Made by a program: the position numbers and the translations under genes
From: JAWWOL01 sp963797535
GTDB lineage: Bacteria; Actinomycetota; Actinomycetes; JAWWOL01
Assembly: GCA_963797535.1 (NCBI GenBank)
Contig: CAWCPQ010000001.1
Coordinates: 1,488,001 to 1,552,000 of the forward strand
DNA length: 64,000 bases
Direction: 5' to 3'
Notes under the pieces: generated by a model
Told to the model about the DNA's origin: nothing
Seen by the model: the letters and a program-made list of their open reading frames with translations, nothing else
The model's database searches: none
Part shown: piece by piece, positions 60,681 to 64,000 of the stretch
Layout: each line of letters begins with the position of its first letter
How positions within the stretch are numbered: position 1 is the stretch's first letter

Positions 60681-61490
60681 GTGCCTGAGGGCCACACGGT
60701 CCACCGGTTGGCCCGGCTCGAGCAGCGGCTGCTCGGTGGCCGGGTGGTCCGGGCCTCGAGCCCGCAGGGCCGGTTCAGCGAGGGTGCCGCGCTGCTCGAC
60801 GGTCAGGTCGTCCGGGCGACCGAGGCGGTGGGCAAGCACCTGTTCCAGCACTTTCGCGGGGCGCCGTCGTTGCACGTACACCTTGGCCTGTTCGGCAAAG
60901 TCATCACGGGAACGGGTGAGCCGCCGGCACCGGTGGGTGCGCTGCGACTGCGGCTGACCACCGAGGAAGCATGGCTCGACCTGCGCGGGCCCACGGCCTG
61001 CGAGCTGCTGGAGCCGTACGAGATCGCGGCCCTGATCGCCCGGCTGGGACCGGATCCGTTGCGCCGAGACGCGGACCCGGTCCGGGCCTGGCAGCGAATC
61101 AGCCGGAGCCCCACCTCGATCGGGGCGCTGCTGATGGACCAGAAGGTCGTCGCCGGCATCGGCAACGTCTACCGTGCCGAGCTGCTCTACCGGCACCGGG
61201 TCGACCCGTTTCTGGCCGGTCGGTTGCTGAGCGAGGAGACCTGGCTGCAGATGTGGGCGGATCTGGTCACGCTGATGCGGGCAGGTGTCCGCACCGGCCG
61301 GATCGAGACAGTGCGCCCCGAGGACCGTCCGCGGGCTCGCGGCCCGCTGGCCCGCGACGAGGCCGGCTACGTCTACCGACGGGCGGGGCTGCCGTGCCGG
61401 GTGTGCGGCACCGAGGTCCGGACCGAGGTCGTCGTGGGGCGCAACCTGTTTTGGTGCCCTCACTGCCAGGCGCCGGGCTCAGCCGGCTGA
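60681..61490 (+). CDS. Endonuclease VIII-like DNA glycosylase (Nei/Fpg family)
   Basis: A 269-residue base-excision glycosylase. Catalytic Pro-Glu follow the start (PEGHTVHRLARLEQRL), DQKVVAGIGNVYRAELLY contains the helix-two-turn-helix, and the zinc finger reads CRVCGT with CPHC. The PEGHTV start places it with actinobacterial Nei2-type enzymes that act on oxidised pyrimidines. It is distinct from MutM at 11638-12480. Confidence 0.94.
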   Translation: MPEGHTVHRLARLEQRLLGGRVVRASSPQGRFSEGAALLDGQVVRATEAVGKHLFQHFRGAPSLHVHLGLFGKVITGTGEPPAPVGALRLRLTTEEAWLDLRGPTACELLEPYEIAALIARLGPDPLRRDADPVRAWQRISRSPTSIGALLMDQKVVAGIGNVYRAELLYRHRVDPFLAGRLLSEETWLQMWADLVTLMRAGVRTGRIETVRPEDRPRARGPLARDEAGYVYRRAGLPCRVCGTEVRTEVVVGRNLFWCPHCQAPGSAG

Positions 61491-61531
61491 CCGTTCGCGA
61501 ACTGTCCGAAGCGCGTGGTTGCATCGTTGGC

Positions 61532-61894
61532 ATGAGCATCCAGGCCCTCGGTCTGCGGACCGTCATCTATCCCTCGCCCGACCTCGCTGCGGCAAAGGCG
61601 TGGTTCTCCACCCTCCTCGGCGTCCAGCCCTACTTCGACCAGCCGTTCTACGTCGGCTTCAACATCGGCGGCTACGAGCTCGGTCTGCTGCCCGACGCCG
61701 ACCCGGCTGACGGTGCGCTGGCCTACTGGGGCGTCGACGATGTGCCAGCGGCGGTGGCCGCGGCGGTTGCTGCCGGCGCCACCGAGCACGCCGCCGCCAC
61801 CGACGTGGGCGACGGCATCGTCACGGCGAGCGTGCGCAGCCCGCAGGGCGCCATCGTCGGGTTCATCCGCAACCCGCACTTCGCGGCGAGCTGA
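61532..61894 (+). CDS. VOC/glyoxalase-fold protein
   Basis: A 120-residue protein with the vicinal-oxygen-chelate fold: RTVIYPSPDLAAAKAWFSTLLG, GGYELGLLPDAD, WGVDDVPAAVAAAVAAGA and SPQGAIVGFIRNPHF. Members can be glyoxalases, dioxygenases or antibiotic-binding proteins; the role cannot be inferred. Confidence 0.88.
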   Translation: MSIQALGLRTVIYPSPDLAAAKAWFSTLLGVQPYFDQPFYVGFNIGGYELGLLPDADPADGALAYWGVDDVPAAVAAAVAAGATEHAAATDVGDGIVTASVRSPQGAIVGFIRNPHFAAS

Positions 61895-62056
61895 GAGCCC
61901 CGGGCGTTCGCTGAGTTCCCGGACGGCTCTCGCCCGTGCCTGGGGCCTGAACCGCGGCCGACCGGGTTGGACGGCGCCGCTACGGGTGTGACCCTTGCCC
62001 GCCAGGGGAATGCCTCGGCGGGTACTGGTTCCAGGGAGCGGAGGGTTTCGGCTGTC

Positions 62057-63247
62057 GTGACGGAACTGCACGCGCCGGTCCGACTGGGCGGACGCTACGA
62101 GCTCGGCCAGCTGATCGGCTCCGGTGGGACCTCGCAGGTCCACCGCGGGGTCGACCTGGTCCTGGGCCGGCCGGTGGCGATCAAGGTGTTCCGCGCCGAC
62201 GTCGCCTTCCACGACCGCGCCCGGATGGAGGCTGAAGGCCGAACGCTCGCGGCGCTGAATCACCCGGGCCTGGTTGCCGTGTACGACGCAGGCACAGCTC
62301 GTACCAGCGTCGGCGCCGAGGCGCGTTACCTGGTGATGGAGCTGATCGACGGCCCTTCGCTCGCTCTGGCTGCCCACGACGGCTCACTGGCACCCACCGA
62401 CGTCACCCGCCTTGGCGCCGACCTCGGCGATGCCCTCGCCCACGTCCACGGCCAAGGGATCGTCCACCGGGACATCAAGCCGGCCAACGTCCTGATCGAC
62501 CGGACCGGACGGGCGAAGATCACCGACTTCGGGATCGCCCGACTGATCGACAGCGCGCGAGCCACCGCTACCGGGCTGACCATCGGCACCGCTGCCTACC
62601 TCAGCCCCGAGCAGCTGACGGGGGCGAGCGTCGGCCCGGCCAGCGACGTCTACTCCCTTGGCCTCGTGCTGCTGGAATGCCTTACCGGGCGCCGGGAGTA
62701 CCCCGGCGCCGGGGTCGAGTCGGCCATGGCCCGGTTGCACCGATCCCCGAACATCCCGGTGAGCCTGCCCAACCCCTGGCCGGGGCTGATCGCCGCGATG
62801 ACCCGCAGCGATCCGATGGGCCGTCCGAGCGCCGCGGACGTGGCGGCCGTGCTGCGCTCGACGCCGGGGGCCACGTACGTCCCCGCGGGGCTGCCGGCGC
62901 CCGAGACGATGACCGCGGCGCTGACTACCGGCTCAGCCGGGACGCTCCCGGTCACCACACAGCTGCCCGTTTCCATGCTGCCACCAGTGCCTCCAGTGCC
63001 ACCACTGCCACCGCTGCCACCGGAGGAATCACGCGCAGGGAGTGGCGGCGTGCGCCGGCGGTCCGTCGGCTTCCCGCGCCGGGCCCTGATCGCCGCGGTC
63101 GCAGTGTTGGCCACCGTGGCTGTCGTGCTCACCGGTGTGGTTCTGGCCGGGGGCGGCAGCCGACCACCGTCGCCAACCACCAGTCCGACCAGCGGCTCGA
63201 CGTTCGCCCGCGACCTCAGCGATCTGAACCGGGCGGTCACCCCGTGA
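62057..63247 (+). CDS. Membrane Ser/Thr protein kinase
   Basis: A 396-residue receptor-like kinase. The catalytic domain (about residues 10-270) shows GSGGTSQVHRG, the Lys in VAIKVF, HRDIKPANVLID, DFGIARL and GTAAYLSPEQ. A Pro-rich linker (PVPPVPPLPPLPPEE), then one membrane helix (about 333-355) and a short outside tail follow. There are no PASTA repeats. GGAGGG lies upstream of the GTG at 62057. Its stop overlaps the start of the next gene. Confidence 0.95.
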   Translation: MTELHAPVRLGGRYELGQLIGSGGTSQVHRGVDLVLGRPVAIKVFRADVAFHDRARMEAEGRTLAALNHPGLVAVYDAGTARTSVGAEARYLVMELIDGPSLALAAHDGSLAPTDVTRLGADLGDALAHVHGQGIVHRDIKPANVLIDRTGRAKITDFGIARLIDSARATATGLTIGTAAYLSPEQLTGASVGPASDVYSLGLVLLECLTGRREYPGAGVESAMARLHRSPNIPVSLPNPWPGLIAAMTRSDPMGRPSAADVAAVLRSTPGATYVPAGLPAPETMTAALTTGSAGTLPVTTQLPVSMLPPVPPVPPLPPLPPEESRAGSGGVRRRSVGFPRRALIAAVAVLATVAVVLTGVVLAGGGSRPPSPTTSPTSGSTFARDLSDLNRAVTP

Positions 63248-63741
63248 CCCGCCGGGCGCCGTCCCGACGCACCAGCGCCGTCACGATGATCGCGCTTGCG
63301 CTGTGCGCCGCCGCATGCGGTTCGACCACCGACCTGTCGGCGAGTGCGGCAGCTCCTCTGCAGAAGGATGCCGCCGCCTTGGCCGCCGCCGCGCGAGCCG
63401 GCAACCGCCCGGCGATCAGCGCAGCTCTCGCCACCTTGCGTACGGACGTCGCCCGGCAGCTGTCCGCCGGTCACCTGTCCGCAGACCGGGCCAACCAGAT
63501 CGTCGCCGCCGCCGACCGCGTAGCCGCGGATGCGCCGACCGCCGGCCACGCATCGTCGACACCCGGTGCCCGTCCCACCCCGACGACCACGACGGCCTCC
63601 CCGACAACCCTGCACCCGACCCGGCCCAGCTCGGTTGTCACAACGCCTCCGGCAGGGCACCCGCCCTCCCCCGCTGGTCCCGCTCGTGGGGCGAAGAAGT
63701 CGCACGGAAAGCACGGAGGCGGGGGCAAGGACGGTAGCTGA
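63244..63741 (+). CDS. Putative lipoprotein paired with the kinase
   Basis: A 165-residue ORF starting with GTG that overlaps the kinase stop (GTGA). A signal TMIALALCAAACGS suggests an envelope lipoprotein. The middle is an Ala-rich helical region (QKDAAALAAAARAGN to AADRVAAD), followed by a Thr/Pro/Ser-rich stretch and a basic Gly/Lys-rich end (KKSHGKHGGGGKDG). It may lie near the kinase in the membrane. Not a recognised family. Confidence 0.65.
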   Translation: MTRRAPSRRTSAVTMIALALCAAACGSTTDLSASAAAPLQKDAAALAAAARAGNRPAISAALATLRTDVARQLSAGHLSADRANQIVAAADRVAADAPTAGHASSTPGARPTPTTTTASPTTLHPTRPSSVVTTPPAGHPPSPAGPARGAKKSHGKHGGGGKDGS

Positions 63742-64000
63742 TCTCGAGCACGGTGCTTGATGATCGAGAGAATCTCAGAAAGATGTGTGGGGGAAGGAGA
63801 GGTGTAAAGGCCGGCGTCTCGCTTGATCGCCGCGCGTCGATCGGACACTGCAGCTTGAGCAGGACGCGGACACGTGGTTGCGCACGTCTTGACAGGACAA
63901 GGGTTGTCGCGATCTCGAGTTGCGTGAGTAGCGAGGAGAGAGAACGTCGCGCTCACGTGGTGAGCGGGAAAGACGTCGCGAGACTGCGCGTGAGGGGTGA
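63742..64000. other. Intergenic end of window
   Basis: I see no supported gene here. A perfect TTGACA (63889-63894) is present, but the spacing to a -10 is not convincing. The strand of any following gene is unknown. Confidence 0.4.

Noticed and set aside
63471..63956. A minus-strand ORF at the window end
   Set aside because: It overlaps the lipoprotein gene, has no ribosome site I trust and shows only low-complexity translation.

Overview
The window is a high-GC actinobacterial (Actinomycetota) chromosome segment. The evidence is the conserved gene order ffh / glnD-PII-amtB / ftsY / smc / mutM-rnc-plsX-rpmF-DUF177-SepIVA-coaD-rsmD-recG / rpmB / thiL / ddl-gpsA-plsC, an HU protein with a long Lys/Ala/Pro tail, an NdgR-type IclR regulator beside leuCD, a ferrochelatase with actinobacterial Cys ligands, and many GTG starts and apparently leaderless promoters. 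I cannot name the genus. Most genes lie on the minus strand.

Region 1 (1-10.6 kb) holds protein targeting, nitrogen signalling and chromosome organisation: partial ffh, glnD, two tandem PII genes, amtB behind a GlnR-like site, ftsY, an smc interrupted by one frameshift, and a 66-residue coiled-coil protein. Region 2 (11-19.7 kb) is a housekeeping block for DNA repair, RNA processing, phospholipid and CoA synthesis, ribosomal proteins and cell division. Region 3 (19.7-29.3 kb) has a drug-exporter/regulator pair, thiL with a stand-alone RAM protein, a DUF3515 lipoprotein, an HAD protein lacking its nucleophile, ddl-gpsA-plsC and HU.

Region 4 (29.5-57.3 kb) is a dispersed branched-chain amino acid region: leuCD with ndgR, cimA behind an attenuator-like leader, ilvE, leuB and leuA behind a structured leader. 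LeuCD and LeuB can serve both leucine synthesis (from LeuA product) and isoleucine synthesis (from CimA citramalate), and IlvE performs the last transamination. Interspersed are HtrA, tRNA-Glu and tRNA-Gln beside gltX, a two-component system with an ABC exporter, a decayed collagen-like gene, a c-di-GMP protein with a degenerate GGDEF motif, and a large subtilisin. Region 5 (57.4-64 kb, plus strand) has an atypical SDR, hemH, a DUF2252 protein, a Nei-type glycosylase, a VOC protein and a Ser/Thr kinase overlapping a lipoprotein gene.

I saw no phage, IS element, CRISPR array or clear horizontally acquired island. The most unusual items are the duplicated PII genes, the cimA leader, the collagen-like pseudogene, the smc frameshift, the HAD and SDR proteins without catalytic residues, and a Cys-cluster microprotein. 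I did not find a multi-gene system that is clearly undescribed.
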